Assembly: GCF_007655135.1 (NCBI RefSeq)
Contig: NC_045130.1
Location: 21,271,363 to 21,335,362, forward strand
Reading direction: 5' to 3'
Length of the DNA: 64,000 nucleotides
Origin: Punica granatum
Lineage: Eukaryota; Streptophyta; Magnoliopsida; Myrtales; Lythraceae
Shown here: positions 1-10,622 of the stretch, piece by piece
Layout: each line of letters opens with the position of its first letter
How positions within the stretch are numbered: the first letter of the stretch is position 1
Program-made: the position numbers and the translations under genes
Notes under the pieces: generated by a model
What the model saw: the letters and a program-made list of their open reading frames with translations, nothing else
Told to the model about the DNA's origin: nothing
Database searches by the model: none

Positions 1-2815
1 TCCAAGTAGGCAACCCCCGTTTCGATTTCAGTGACAGTGACTGGAATCTCTTTCCAGGCATGCAGCTGCCCCCTAAGATCAAAATTCCAGAGTTCAAAAG
101 ATATGACGGGACCAGAGACCCTCGGCATCATCTCCGTCATTATCAGAGCAAAATGCTCTCATACTGGGATTATGAGGAATTCGTCATTCACACTTTCCAA
201 GATAGTCTTATGGGATCGGCGCTAGATTGGTTTATGACCCTGAAAGCCGGCGATGTCCCTACATGGACAGATCTTTCTCAGAAGTTCCTCGACCAGTATC
301 GATTTTGTGCGGAAACACCTCCTACCCTTCTCGATCTCAGCATGACAGAGATGAAGGAGGGTCAAGCTTTCGAAGCATACGCAACGGAATGGAGAGGAAG
401 AGCAGCAAAGCACATTCCTCCAATCACTGAGCGACAACAAGTTCAGTTGTTCCACTCCACACTCAGAGGCGCGTATTACTCACATCTCCTGGCTCATACT
501 TCCTCCTTCTCGGACTTGATCGAGGCAGGAAAGAAGCTTGACATGGGTGTTAAGTTAGGAAGAATCGAAGGCCCATCAAAGAAGAAGGATGGAGAGACGT
601 CAAAGAAGCAGACTGCTGGAACCTCCAGGAGAAGCAAAGACATGACTATTGGCGCCGTCAACTCCGGATATCAGGCTTCACAGCCGATTTCGGTGGACTA
701 TACTCCTGCATTACAGACTCCCCAGGCATATGCACATCCCGTGCATTATGTGCAGCCCTACCAAACATCGCAGGCTTATTTCCCAACCCCGCCAACTGTT
801 ATCCAGTCGCAACTTCCGCAACAGCATATTCCTGCTCAGGCTCAACAAGGTAGACCCCCGGCTTCGAGATCTCCTCAGTCGGTTCAACGTGCTCCAGCCC
901 CCAGAACTTATCAGGACAATATTGCACAACCGCGTCCACGCAAGCAGTACACCACTTTACCAGCCCCTCTCTCTCACATATTCAGGCAGCTTCTTGCAGG
1001 CAACAAGATCAGAACAGAGGCGCCTGGTCCCAACTTTGACCCCGCAGTGCAGAATCAGAACTTACACTGTGAATTCCATCGGGGTGCTCCTGGTCATACC
1101 CTCGACAATTGCTGGACACTCCGGAATAAAATTCAGGAGTTGATCGACACAAGGCAAATCTCCTTTAATGAGGTGAAGCCACCGAATGTCCGCGCAAACC
1201 CCCTCCCCGATCATGCATCAGGTTCAGGACCTTCTATCAACATGATCAGCATCGCTTCTATCGAAGAGGAAGAAGACGCGCAGAAGACCTCAATTCCCTT
1301 TATCGTCAACTATACTCCGACAAATGATGCATTTACATCTGACGTCCCATTCGTTATCGAGGTTCTTGCGAAGGAGCCATACCAAGACCGTCGAGTTCCC
1401 TGGGATTATGGGAATGAGGTTGCCAACATGGAGCAGGAGATGAGTGCGATGGGCATCACGCGCTCAGGACGAGTTTATCAGGGTCCAGAGTCTACAGACA
1501 AAGGGAAAGCCCCTGTTGTTACATCCTCAACCGTTCCAGAAGCTGTGCCACTCTTTACAAAGAAGGTCACCGATCAAGAAGCTGAAGCTTTCATGAAAGT
1601 GATCAAGGCAAGTGAGTACAAAGTGGTGGAGCAAATGGGCAAGTCACCTGCCCATATCTCGCTCCTCGCATTGCTTTTGAGCTCCGAGCCGCATCGGAAT
1701 GCTTTGTTGAAAGTCCTCACGGCGGCACAAGTCCTAAAAGACACGGCACCGGATAATATCGAGCAGACTGTTAGTTCAATTTTCTCGAATCAGATATCCT
1801 TTGCAGATGATGAGCTTCCATCCGAAGGTCAGGGACACTTACGGGCATTGCACATAGTCTGTAAGTGCAACAATCACATTGTTGGTGGAGTCATGATCGA
1901 CAACTGCTCTGCTCTCAACGTATGCCCCGTCTCCACACTGAAACAGATGAACGTGGACATGAGCCGCATCCGTGCAAGCAAGACCACTGTTCGAGCCTTT
2001 GATGGCTCTAGGAGAGAAGTGAATGGAGAAATCGATCTCTGATCGATGTGGGTCCTTGCTCATTCTCTGTCACCTTTCAGATCCTCGAGATACCCAATGC
2101 TTTCAGTCTCTTGCTCGGGAGACCATGGATTCACGCCGCCGGCGCTGTTCCTTCGACGCTGTACCAGAAACTGAAGTTCTTCGTCGAAGGTAAGCTCATC
2201 ACTGTCAACGGTGAGGAAGATTACGCAGTCTACAAGGAGACAGCTGTTCCTTACATCAGCATTGGAGAAGATCAGAATCTTCCCTTTCACTCTTTCGACA
2301 CGATTTCCGTAATCCGAGGCTACGGAGAAGTCGGTCCATCATGAACCGATCGTATGATTGGAAAGGTTCTGTTGAAGAACGATTACGTCCCCGGAACTGG
2401 ACTTGGGGCACGTGCACAGGGAATCCTTCGACCGATTGAAATGGAGGAATACCGCAATAGGAGGGGACTTGGCTTTCGCCCCTCCTGTCATGAGATCGTG
2501 CAGTCTCGTCGTGGAAAGCATCTACACCGCCTTGCTGTACATCACGAAAAGCTCTTCAGGGGCATTCTTGTTCCACCACTCTCACAGTTTTTTGCAGCAC
2601 CACCGCAGATCATGGGAGGCACCTCTGATAGCCCAATCACTGAAACAGATGACTTCTCTTCGGATGCAGTTGAAGCGTTTTTGGCTTTGCCAGCCATATA
2701 TGCCGTCACTGAGGAGACATCTTCCAGGGTTCATATCCGCCCTGTACGGGAGGATGAGGAGCTTACCAACTGGACTTCAGTTCCGCTCTACTCGGCCGTA
2801 GTTGCCAATGTGTAA
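1..2815 (+). pseudogene. Gag-protease polyprotein of Element A (5'-truncated by window edge, broken)
   Basis: The frame is already open at the window edge (first full codon at base 3), so the start lies upstream; the ATG at 60 is internal. A retrotransposon gag domain occupies about residues 30-165 counted from that ATG. A variant zinc knuckle follows with C337, H340, H346 and C351. The Tat-specific block around ITRSGRVY comes next, then a pepsin-type protease. The usual protease triad D-N-G reads D-N-C here (1899-1907), which should inactivate it. A 1-bp deletion near 2036-2042 shifts the frame, and a TGA at 2342-2344 interrupts the continuation. The end is a glycine-rich GLGF segment resembling a G-patch and a tail ending at the TAA at 2813-2815. 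The intact collinear relative is B's gag-pro. Confidence 0.9.
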
Positions 2816-3002
2816 GACGGTCTTTATATATACTGCTACCTGTGTGTCAGCAACGCCATAAGCAACATAAAAGAAGAGGGGTTTTTGTTATGGCTTGTTA
2901 ATAAAATCCCTACATACTTTTTGAATTTTTGTGTCTAGATTCTCTCTCTCGCGCTTACTTCTAGCATCTTTAATTTCTAAAACAATTCGCTTTCGTGTCC
3001 AG
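2812..3002 (+). other. Candidate intron between gag-pro and pol (Element A)
   Basis: The gag-pro stop TAA (2813-2815) sits inside a splice-donor sequence, GTAAGA, at 2812-2817. The acceptor is the AG at 3001-3002 after a T-rich stretch. Splicing the 191 bp would join the two coding parts in frame. Element B has the same donor and acceptor at the homologous places (14278 and 14065, 214 bp), again in frame. An intron at this site is established for Ogre elements; its use here is inference. Confidence 0.65.
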
Positions 3003-3394
3003 GCTCCAATCGAATCCAAATCACCGATACAACGATTCGAATTCGTCCGAAACACACCTCAGAAAGTCCCTACCCATATACTTCGGGGAAGGACTTGACG
3101 AGGACGGTCGCGTGCCCGAGATAAAAGAGAGTTTGCATCGTCTTGAAAACCATCAACTCACTTCGATCGAGCCAACCGAAGAGATCAACATAGGCACCAC
3201 AGAAGAACAACGCACCCTAAGGATCGGGACGGGTCTCGACCCCGCACAGAGAGCCCGGATGATCGATTTCTTGACAGAATATCAAGAGGTCTTCGCTTGG
3301 TCTTATACTGATATGCCAGGTTTGGACCCCTCGATCGTAAAGCATTTCCTCCCACTCGACACTGAAAGATTTCCGCCCAAACGTCAACACTTAC
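3003..3394 (+). pseudogene. N-terminal part of pol of Element A, cut by Element B
   Basis: The frame is open from the candidate splice acceptor and matches the first roughly 130 residues of B's pol exon. It includes the acidic IYFGEGLDED segment and the VFAWSY, MPGLDP and PPKRQ motifs that lead into reverse transcriptase. The match stops at 3394, where TGTGCGCACC, the terminal sequence of Element B's LTR, begins. The open frame running on to 3564 is chimeric and its last part is LTR. The rest of pol resumes near 25005 with about 35 codons missing. Confidence 0.9.
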
Positions 3395-3502
3395 TGTGCG
3401 CACCCGAATTTCATCTCGTCGGGGCACGCATGCGCGCGCCTAAGCAAACGCGGCTTGGGAGTATCCACCTTCCCGGGGACGCGCGACGGACGCACGTGAG
3501 AA

Positions 3503-3512
3503 GGAGTCGCCA
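3503..3512 (-). other. PBS-like decamer inside LTR (Element B 3' LTR)
   Basis: TGGCGACTCC, the first ten bases of the element's PBS, lies 108 bp inside the LTR from its 3' end. The same decamer sits at the matching place in every LTR copy of the window that reaches its 3' end. Confidence 0.6.
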
Positions 3513-4365
3513 CTTGCCATTTTACGACCCGAAGGTCGAGGGCCGGCAAGTTACCCTGGTCTAGGGGTACGGGGTACACCTAAATGCCAAGGCAATGGTC
3601 GTACGGAACCGAAAATTCCGAATTCGGGGGTTCTATTACGTGCGGGTCTATATCCCGCACGCCCTTTCGGTACTCTAGCTTGCTAAGCTTGCCATTTTGT
3701 TTATTTACCGCGTGATTTAGAGTTGTGCTCGACTCGCCCGTTTTGACTCCGTAAATTCGATGAATCGATTGAGTTGGACCAAGAATCCGAAAGATGAGTA
3801 GGCTCGCACGTCGAGGAATCGGTTCACTATCTTAGCGTTACAGTTCATCGAACCGTGATGGTCGATTCCCTGCGCAAACCGAAACCGCGAGTATTCGAGC
3901 TTACTCACCTCTTGGTAACAATAGACCGACTTGGCCGGTTCGACACTCGGACCTCTCGCTCGCCGGTCGGGGATCCTTACAAGTGAATGATTATACAAAT
4001 AAAATCCTCACGATGTTCTCTCGAATAATTATAAAGTGCAACTGAATAAGTAAATGGATCCCGATCGGTTTGCATTGGGCCAATATTCCGCTCCGGCTCA
4101 TCGTGTGTTTTGAATGACCGATAAATAAATTAACGCAACGCGGACTCAAAGAGCCGGGGGTCGGGTCCAATTGAACCGACGGTTTGCAGGAGAACCGATT
4201 AGTTCCCACTGTAACCGTTGGACCGATCGAGCTCTCGGGTGATATCTAAACACGTTTCACACATCCAATCCAAATTTCCTTCCACATAGGCCATATTTGG
4301 AGTGTGATGGCGACTCGAGGCTAGATCCCATTCCGCACTCGGGTTGCACGCGCTCGGTGAGTTAA

Positions 4366-4409
4366 GAGGCGTTGGACCTCGTGTTCGGTGATTTGGGGCG
4401 TTGGACCCC
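4366..4409 (-). repeat. Paired heptaloop hairpins in LTR (Element B 3' LTR)
   Basis: On the element strand these are GGGGTCCAACGCCCC and GAGGTCCAACGCCTC, 29 bp apart. They share the loop TCCAACG but have different, fully paired 4-bp stems. The same pair occurs in the other B-type LTRs, and a triple version occurs in the A-type LTRs. Confidence 0.7.
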
Positions 4410-7118
4410 GTGCAATACGTGACCTATGGGTTCGGGCCCGAACCGCAATAAATCATCAAAAGCAAGAATAAAGCAGAAGAAAACTGATATAAATGACACG
4501 ATACAGAAAGCAACTGACAATTACTAATAAGTGTCGGTGAATACAAACGAATTGTGTATTAGGCCGAATATACGTGATTTAATCAGTTATTATCCGTGGT
4601 TGATTGGCAAACAATACATCTAACCTAGGCAAACATAGAGGGCGGGCTAGGATAAGGTTCTAAGCCAATTATATGTGTGTGTTTGTTTTATGACTCTTAT
4701 TCAGTTAAGTGTCACTGCGGTTTCACCGAATTAGCCAAACTCGTGTTTTGACCCTAGATTGGAATCTATCATTCCGCCTATCCATTACCTAGTGTTTGAT
4801 TAAGTCGAATGTACGGTTAATCCGATTGTTCGTGTTTTGTACCTGAAATAAGATACTCCCCACCGAATCTATGATAGAAAGAAAGAAACACCGAAAACAA
4901 ACGAAATGGACCACGCGAATGAAACTCGCACCCGAACGGGTTGTCCTTTCTCGTTCATAGCTCTAGATGTTTCCAACTCCCTAAAGCCTAGGGTATCGGT
5001 GAATCACGGAATGACGACTATGCCCCTTGGATAATAAAATTGTAATGTTCGTGTATAAATTGGAGGTCGTATTACGCGAAGGAGTCTAAGAAGGATTCTC
5101 GTGCCGCGACTCGGGCCGCCTCAAATCGGGCCCGGACTCGAGTCATGGCACGTGAGTACTCCCTAGACAACAATTCTATTCGCGTTACGTGACTCGGCAT
5201 TTTAAAATTGTGGATTTTTTAATGGAAAAGGGCATTCACGCCGTTCCGTAAATCATCGATGCGTTTACAAGTTAATGACCAATTTACCCAATTATTTATC
5301 CCGAATGATTTAATTAACCAAATAACACGTTCCGTTTCCCCGTTTGTGAAATTATTCGATGAAGGTGACCTTATATCGTGGGTATTATAGATTTAATGGA
5401 CAATGATCTAAAATCGTCGCGTCTATCATGCGATCCTCACATAGCCAACGATAAAAATATCAATGCACTCAATTCCAAGAAACGACCCCGAAACGGCTAA
5501 GGAGGTCACCCTAGACTCGGGAAGGGTTCGGGGGCATTCGGCCAATCCCGAAGGGGACAAGCCGAATGGTCTCCCCAACCCAACTCGAGTTATGGGCGAT
5601 CTCCCACGCCGATTCTAATTATTTCTTACATGCATAATACATCGATTACGGTAATATTGCAAATTTCAACCGAATCAAAATAGTCACAATCGTGGATGCG
5701 CAAACGAACACGTCAACATGCACAAACGAGGCATTTATAGGAACAACCAAGAATAACGTTGACCCATGCGGTAGTGAAACGGAGGAACACAGGAACTAAC
5801 CCCCTCGGAAAGAGAGAAGCCTCCATGGACCCGTGTAGTCAAAGGGGGCTCTCGGTCACCTTTCTTCAAAAGTGAGCGTGAGCCCTCATGGCTCGCACGA
5901 GTCCAATGGGAGGTTCTCCAATCCCGAATCGAGCTTTTTCCCGTCATGTTAGTACATTATACATGGTACATGACAAAATAACGACAAAAGGGAACGGGGA
6001 CCGATTAGTTTCGAGAAAGAAGAGGCGCCCTAGCCTCGGAAAAATCATGGAGGCTCACGAGTCGCCCCCTCAAGGCTTGACCGTGGGTTCCATGGTTCGG
6101 CCGTGACCCGGGTCTCTTCCGTCTCGACCCACATCGTCTCCCCTCATGAGATACACGTTCATCAACTTATAGGCATGATATATAAAAAAAAAAAAAGAAA
6201 TAAACATGGAACGTTGTATGGCATGCATGGGAAGTTCGGATCTAAAGGAAAAATGACATCTTGCATGCATTCCAGTTATTTCAAGACTTCATTCGCACTT
6301 CATACATACAAACATCGAAGATTCTAACCCTCCTAAGTTGTAGTAAGATGTTACCTAGCCTCGGTGTACGAGGGAAAGAGTCGGGGAAGCGGCCAGGAGA
6401 GTCGCAAGACTCGGTTTGGGGTCGAGGGTGGGGTGACCCGAGAGGAGGACTGCTGCGGCAGTCTCGGGAGAATGGCTTGGCACGCGAGCTCCGGGCACGG
6501 CACGGTGCAAGGTCGGGCTCGTTGGACTCCTAAGAGGCGGATCTAGAGGAGCACGGGCGGACCCGAGCGTGCCAAGGCTTGAATAAACCCGAAAACGTGA
6601 GAGGAAACTCGGTAAAAATGGGGAAAACCCGGTTTGAGAGAAACGGGTGAATGGTGGTTGTGCACGGTTGATCGGCCCTCGGACCGTGACCACCTCTTCA
6701 CGGGGGAGAGTGAGGGTCGTGAGGAACCCTTTGAACGTGATGGCACGACTCTCCGAAGTCGTGGGAAGAAACGGCACGTCGAGAAGCTCGGTATCACGCG
6801 GGTGACGTTATCGGGGACCCGACTCTCTTCACGGCTGGAACACGATGATGGAGGCCTCAAATGGAGAATCTAAGCCCGGAAATGGACTTAGGGGGCGGAA
6901 AATATGTAGGCTAGGGAGTTTGGTGATTTTTGGTTTAAGTCGGGTCGGGTGGTTACCGGAATACCGGTTGGTTTTCCGGCGGTTTTGGCCGGTTTCGGCC
7001 TTGGCAAGGGGTGGCACGAGCTATGGGAGTGGGCTGAAAGTTGAGAGGACTTTAGAGAGAAGTTGGCTTGAGAGAGAGTGAGAATGAAGAAGTCATTAGA
7101 ACTAATGATGCTAGAGGC

Positions 7119-7124
7119 TTTATA
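7119..7124 (-). promoter_or_regulatory. TATA box of Element B 3' LTR
   Basis: TATAAA on the minus strand lies upstream of a long CT-rich stretch typical of plant LTR transcription starts. The equivalent box is present in all other LTRs of the window (TATAAA, TATAAG or TATAAAT). Confidence 0.6.
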
Positions 7125-8470
7125 GGGAAGACTAATGGTGTGATTAAGTGAAGCTAAGTGTGGTTTAAGGGGGGAAAAGGGGCTGCCGAAAATTAAAGAG
7201 AGGCTAGGGAGGGGAAGTGGTCATGTTGAGTGAAGGGGAAGGCAAAGGGGAGTGATGGGTGTGATGGATGGGTGATGGGAGGTGATAGAGGAAGTGATGG
7301 GTGTAAGAGCCAAAAATTCAAATTGTGTGGAGGGGGGAGCTTTGGAGCCGACGGTGGGAGGGAGGAGCCGACGGTGGGAGGGAGGAGCCGACGGCTTGGG
7401 GCTGCCAATTCGAGCCGAGGGTTAAGCCGTGGCTTGGGGTTGAGCCGCGGCTTGATGGCTTGGCTTGGCTAGGCTGTGGGTCCCATTCGGTTGAGGGAAA
7501 AGCCGGGAAACGCTTGAAACTTGATTGAACGAGCATCCGGCCTCCGATGTCCAATTAATTTGAAGATTTGGAATGCTTGAACTACGAGGATTTGAACGAG
7601 CCCAATATCGCCATGCGTCGCGTGGACGAACGTTCGGGCGACTCGACGCCTCAAGAGTCGGTTTTGCCTCGTTTGGACATTCGGAGTGGAGTTTAGTGTC
7701 CCTCGACCCCCGATTGACCTTTGTGCATCCTTGCATTTGTTTTGACGATCCTTTTGCCCCGTGGGGGATCGTTGGCCCGTTGTCCTCGGTCGGGGACCGT
7801 TGGCCCGGGAAGACCTAGGGACTTCGACCGGGATTTTCTCAGTGTGCCCTGAATGCCTTGAGGTGCTTGGAGATTATCGTGAGGTACTCAGAGATCGTTG
7901 TGGTCTCTGCTTTCCGTGGAAATACCCGAAGGTTCACCGGGAGGCGTTCGTGATCACTGAAACGTACTTCGGGAGATCGAGCCGAGTTCCGGAAGGTTGT
8001 CTGAAGCTTGTTCCCCGGCCCTGGTGGTCCCTGGGCGCCTGTAGACCCGTTTTGAGGGGCCGTTTGCTTGTCAATGGAGCGAACCCCGGGAGCTCTGTCA
8101 GAAAAGGCGTCCGTGGGGGATCGGGGTGTCCCGGCTTAAGCAGGATGTCCCGGAAATGCGCCCGGACGTGTCATTGGTCATTTTGGCACTGGGAGGGATT
8201 TTTGGAGCCCCATATTGGGCACCTTTCAGTGCTTCGGTGACTTAGTGATGAATAGTGCCACAGTGCCAGCTCCGTTGTTTTCGGGATTCCTCGTTCGTCT
8301 GTTCTTCTGACTGCTTTCTTCCGCCTTTCTCAGTGGACTGTGCTTTTCTTTATTGTTCATGACCCCGTGCCCGCCTATTTGCCTCCGAATGCCGGGCGAT
8401 GAATAGTGTCCCGAGCTTCAGTCGGGAATCCTTGTGTGGGAAGCCGGTGGGCCAAAATGGGGTGCTGACA

Positions 8471-8486
8471 GCTTGCCCCTCTTTGG
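8471..8486 (-). other. Polypurine tract of Element B
   Basis: On the minus strand CCAAAGAGGGGCAAGC directly abuts the 3' LTR start TGTCAG. The same tract precedes the LTRs at 30096 and 35807. It primes plus-strand DNA synthesis in LTR elements. Confidence 0.85.
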
Positions 8487-8711
8487 TTGCATGCTCGGTT
8501 AGAGGATGTAGCCAAAGACCATGAGAGGCACCCTTTTTGGTCCCGGCGACCGCTTCTGTTGTCGTTCTCTGTGATAGCTTGCTTCCCCGTGTTGGATGTT
8601 TAAGGAGGATGTGCAAAGGTGCCCGAACCTGTCACAGGGTAACCACCTGATTAGGAAGCGAACATTATGAAATTTAGATGAGGGGTCTAAGCCCCGTACA
8701 ACAGCATGTGC

Positions 8712-9597
8712 AGGGCCAAGGCCCGTGGAAAGCAGTAAAGTCACTAGGCCGAAGCCCGAGGAAAGCAGTAAAATGGACGCGAAGTCCGGAAAGCGATAAA
8801 GTCACTAGGCCGAAGCCCGAAGAAAGCGGTAAAATGGACGCGAAGTCCGTGGACGCGAAGTCCGGAAAGCGATAAAGTCACTAGGCCGAAGCCCGAGGAA
8901 AGCAGTAAAATGGACGCGAAGTCCGTGGACGCGAAGTCCGGAAAGCAATAAAGTCACTAGGCCGAAGCCCGAGGAAAGCAGTAAAAAGGACGCGAAGTCC
9001 GGAAAGCAATAAAGTCACTAGGCCGAAGCCCGAGGAAAGCAGTAAAATTGACGCGAAGTCCGGAAAGCGATAAAGTCACTAGGCCGAAGCCCGAGGAAAG
9101 CAGTAAAATGGACGCGAAGTCCGGAAAGCGATAAAGTCACTAGGCCGAAGCCCGAGGAAAGCAGTAAAATGGACGCGAAGTCCGTGGACGCGAAGTCCGG
9201 AAAGCGATAAAGTCACTAGGCCGAAGCCCGAGGAAAGCAGTAAAATGGACGCGAAGTCCGGAAAGCGATAAAGTCACTAGGCCGAAGCCCGAGGAAAGCA
9301 GTAAAATGGACGCGAAGTCCGTGGACGCGAAGTCCGGAAAGTAATAAAGTCACTAGGCCGAAGCCCGAGGAAAGCAGTAAATTGGACGCGAAGTCCGGAA
9401 AGCAGTAAAGTCACTAGGCCGAAGCCCGAGGAAAGCAGTAAAATGGACGCGAAGTCCGTGGACGCGAAGTCCGGAAAGCGATAAAGTCACTAGGCCAAAG
9501 CCCGAGGAAAGCAGTAAAATGGACGCGAAGTCCGTGGACACGAAGTCCGGAAAGCGATAAAGTCACTAGGCCGAAGCCCGAGGAAAGCAGTAAAATG
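8712..9597 (-). repeat. 3' UTR satellite of Element B (61/76-bp units, about 13 copies)
   Basis: A 61-bp unit alternates irregularly with a 76-bp form. The longer form carries a second copy of a 15-bp block, TGGACGCGAAGTCCG on the plus strand. On the element's sense strand each unit contains GGGCTTCGGCC (GGC stem, TTCG loop) and GGACTTCGCGTCC (4-bp stem, 5-nt loop). Copies are highly alike, so amplification was recent. Long open frames here are by-products of the repeat. Confidence 0.95.
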
Positions 9598-10203
9598 GAG
9601 AGAGCGAGGGGAAGTAAGGGTGGGGAAGGATGCTAAGCGGTTCATCGGGGACGTCGGCAGAGGCAGATTGTCCCATTCCAGGTTGAGCTTGTCATTTGTC
9701 GTTTCCTTGAGTCAGGGTCGAAAGGGTTCCTTATCATGCCCTTCGTTTGGTTCGGTGCCCCGATCTGCCGCACAAGCCAAACGCGCGTTCGTCAAGAAGG
9801 AGATGCCTCCTGGGATTCCCGATCACACCTGTGCATGGAAATGAAGGAACCTACAAAGGGCGTCAGTTGCACTTAGTCGGCGAGACAGGCATACGTAAGA
9901 GGAATCTATGTAAAGATGCGTCGGGGATTTGATATCGGTGACCATTGTAGGGTGGTCGTGTCCCTGTCGGAGAATGGCTTTTCTGAAACGGGTGACCCGT
10001 AGAACACGTGCGTAAAGGTAAAAGGATGGATCTTATGGAATCCTCCAAGTCAAGGATACGTTGATTCGACCCCCATTTCGAAGTGGGCCTCGAACCTAGA
10101 GAGTTGAAGAGAGTTTGCTTGCGTCGGAGAGTGCCGAACCACTACTCGGTGTAGCTTCACAAGGAAAGTGTCGCTTTTCTTTCATGGTCGAGCCGACATT
10201 GTC

Positions 10204-10493
10204 CCCTAACTTTTGCCTAGGTCGCGGGATGCGTGACGGCCTAGCGGGGTATTTTATTTAATTTCTCTCACTTGAATGCTCACCTTTTGCTACGATTCCC
10301 CATGTTTGGGTGGGATCGTACCCCTCGGGTCCTCTAACTTTTGCCTAGGCCGCCTCAAAGAGGTTTTCGACCTAGCGAGGAAGTGATTTGTGCTCTCCTT
10401 TTGCCGCGACCCCACTTTGCGGGATTTTAAGTTGTGCCACTCGTTCCCTAGTTTTTGCCTAGGCCGCCTCAAGGAGGTTTTCGACCTAGCGGG
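10204..10493 (-). other. Three-module hairpin region after pol (Element B)
   Basis: Three modules of roughly 45 bp, about 110 bp apart, each run from a GCTAGG-like to a CCTAGGCAAAA-like sequence with inverted repeats between. Hairpin spacers end in GCAAAAGG. One spacer has TACGATTCCC facing GGGATCGTA. The same order and partners occur after A's pol at 28105-28397, although the flanking 3' UTRs have diverged. I infer a conserved RNA structure; its role is unknown. Confidence 0.65.
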
Positions 10494-10622
10494 AAAATTT
10501 ATTTTTCTCTCAAGAAAGCTTAGTGTTGGATAAATTGTGGGAATTGAAGCTCGTCCACGGAAATAGAAATTTCTTACAATGAAAGGGGCACGGAGCCCGA
10601 AGAATAAAGAATATACAAGTGT

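Larger units (their letters stand above)
3395..8470 (-). repeat. 3' LTR of Element B (5,076 bp, complete)
   Basis: On the plus strand it begins TGTGCGCACC and ends GGGGTGCTGACA, so on the element's strand it runs from TGTCAGCACC to GGTGCGCACA with the TG...CA termini of an LTR. It repeats as 20154-25004 with about 1 % difference. A 20-bp unit starting at 7345 occurs one more time here than in the other copy. It holds a TATA box, two heptaloop hairpins and a PBS-like decamer, listed separately. Open frames in it, such as 6355-6777 and 7761-8240, show no protein similarity I recognise. Confidence 0.95.
8487..10622 (-). other. 3' UTR of Element B
   Basis: This lies between the pol stop and the polypurine tract and has no believable gene. 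It holds a three-module hairpin region (10204-10493) and a satellite (8712-9597). The rest (9598-10203 and 8487-8711) shows scattered similarity to A's and C's 3' UTRs, including a conserved segment just before the polypurine tract containing ACATCCTCTAACCGAGCATG. Long, variable, repeat-bearing 3' UTRs are known in Ogre-type elements. Confidence 0.8.

Noticed and set aside
6355..6777. 140-residue open frame in B's LTR (also 23114-23536)
   Set aside because: It lies on the LTR's transcribed strand but has low complexity, no recognisable domain and no equivalent frame in the D or E LTRs.
7761..8240. 159-residue open frame in B's LTR, repeated at 24499-24978
   Set aside because: It is antisense to the LTR's transcription, unrelated to any family I know, and duplicated only because the LTR is.
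8712..9597. Regular repeats that might be taken for a CRISPR array
   Set aside because: There are no unique spacers; the whole unit repeats, it lies in a plant retrotransposon 3' UTR and no cas genes are present.
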